Positions 6,630-7,157 of a stretch of DNA of 7,157 nt are shown in pieces; within the stretch, counting starts at the first letter, position 1, and the number at the start of each line of letters is the position of its first letter. The stretch comes from CALJFL01 sp047633055 (GTDB lineage: Bacteria > Pseudomonadota > Gammaproteobacteria > Pseudomonadales > Halieaceae): NCBI GenBank assembly GCA_047633055.1, contig JBLIEI010000100.1, forward strand, positions 1 to 7,157, given 5' to 3'. Under the pieces are notes generated by a model. The model was not told the origin of the DNA. It saw only the letters and a list, made by a program, of their open reading frames with translations, and searched no databases. The translations under genes and the position numbers were made by a program.

Positions 6630-7157
6630 CTACCTAACAATAAGCTCGACACGACGGTTCTGCTCACGTCCATCTCTAGTAGCATTGGACGCGACAGGGT
6701 TGGACTCGCCTTTTCCGGAGGAGACAAGCTGAGAACTCGGAATATCCTTGGAAACAAGGTATGCGACTACGGCGGCGGCTCGACGTTCAGACAACCTCTG
6801 GTTGTAGGGTTCGGATCCCGAGATATCAGTGTATCCCACCACAGCCAAATCTACCGAGGAGTGAGATTTGATGACCGACACTATCTGGTCCAGAGCCGAC
6901 TTTGATCTTGAATCCAGCTCAGCGCTGTCGAAGGCGAAGCCAAGGCGGTCAACGGTCAACACTACTTCGCCTTTAAGTGGACAGCCCATATCGTCTACGC
7001 GCACGTTTGACGGCGTACTTTTACATTGGTCTTTATAATCAGGAACACCGTCGTTATCGGAATCGAGTGCACATCCGCCACGGTCGACCTCAGCACCAGT
7101 TGGTGTGTTGCTACAGCTGTCCAAGTCGTCGGTCACGCCGTCACCGTCACTGTCTAT
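6630..7157 (-). CDS. OmpA-family protein with type 3 calcium-binding repeats, 5' end outside window
   Basis: C-terminal 175 residues of an outer-membrane protein; the frame is open to the window edge, and the first residues (IDSDGDGVTDDLD) are mid-repeat, so GTG at 7136 is internal. Two thrombospondin type 3-like repeats are visible: DSDGDGVTD (2-10) and DSDNDGVPD (32-40), each followed by Cys...TP...VD..GC, giving four cysteines (15, 29, 45, 59). Such Asp-rich repeats bind calcium. The OmpA C-terminal domain covers about 65-175: FAFDSAEL (74-81), then GYTDISGSEPYNQRLSERRA (108-127) and REQNRRVEL (164-172), the motif whose Asp and Arg grip the diaminopimelate of peptidoglycan. The protein therefore probably tethers the outer membrane to the wall; a beta-barrel or other N-terminal module would be upstream, as in OprF-like proteins, but cannot be seen. 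It is convergent with, and likely unrelated to, the acyltransferase pair. Confidence 0.93.
   Translation of the reverse strand: MDSDGDGVTDDLDSCSNTPTGAEVDRGGCALDSDNDGVPDYKDQCKSTPSNVRVDDMGCPLKGEVVLTVDRLGFAFDSAELDSRSKSALDQIVSVIKSHSSVDLAVVGYTDISGSEPYNQRLSERRAAAVVAYLVSKDIPSSQLVSSGKGESNPVASNATRDGREQNRRVELIVR

Noticed and set aside
7134..7136. GTG as the start of the OmpA-family gene
   Set aside because: The frame continues to the window edge and the added residues complete a type 3 repeat (DSDGDGVTD), so the start lies outside.
7014..7157. Asp-rich repeats in the OmpA gene as a tandem DNA repeat or CRISPR-like array
   Set aside because: The repetition is at protein level (type 3 calcium-binding repeats), with diverged DNA and no regular spacer structure.

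Overview
The window looks like chromosomal DNA of a Gram-negative bacterium, most likely a gammaproteobacterium. The last gene encodes an OmpA-type peptidoglycan-binding outer-membrane protein with calcium-binding type 3 repeats. The pseudouridine synthase resembles RsuA of Escherichia coli almost motif for motif. The acyltransferase has the architecture of alginate O-acetylase AlgI. A marine or aquatic lineage is a guess from general impression, not something the sequence proves. No mobile element, CRISPR array, tRNA or rRNA gene was seen.

Left part (1-3338, + strand): three closely spaced housekeeping-type genes. First is the C-terminal three quarters of an HI0933/YhiN-family flavoprotein whose start lies before the window. 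Next is a complete FAD-dependent dehydrogenase of the COG2509 type. Last is an RsuA-like 16S rRNA pseudouridine synthase that begins only one codon after the stop of the preceding gene, in the same frame. They are probably co-transcribed.

Middle part (3339-6532, + strand): a 163-base AT-rich gap holding inverted and direct repeats and a weak promoter-like pair, then a two-gene unit. The first gene is a polytopic MBOAT-family O-acyltransferase (AlgI/DltB-like). The second overlaps its end and encodes a membrane-anchored, probably periplasmic protein with an SGNH-hydrolase-like core and an extra beta-rich C-terminal region. MBOAT plus SGNH-like partner is the known logic of AlgI-AlgJ/AlgX, PatA-PatB and DltB-DltD: the membrane protein moves an acyl group across the membrane and the partner places it on an extracytoplasmic polymer. 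The natural inference is a polysaccharide or cell-envelope O-acylation pair. It is not next to any recognisable polymer-synthesis genes in this window, and both proteins depart from the textbook motifs (Asn instead of the first MBOAT His; Glu instead of Asp in the SGNH D-x-x-H block). This is the most interesting part of the window.

Right part (6533-7157, - strand): after a convergent intergenic hairpin, the 3' part of an OmpA-family gene with at least two thrombospondin type 3-like calcium-binding repeats. Its 5' end lies beyond the window.
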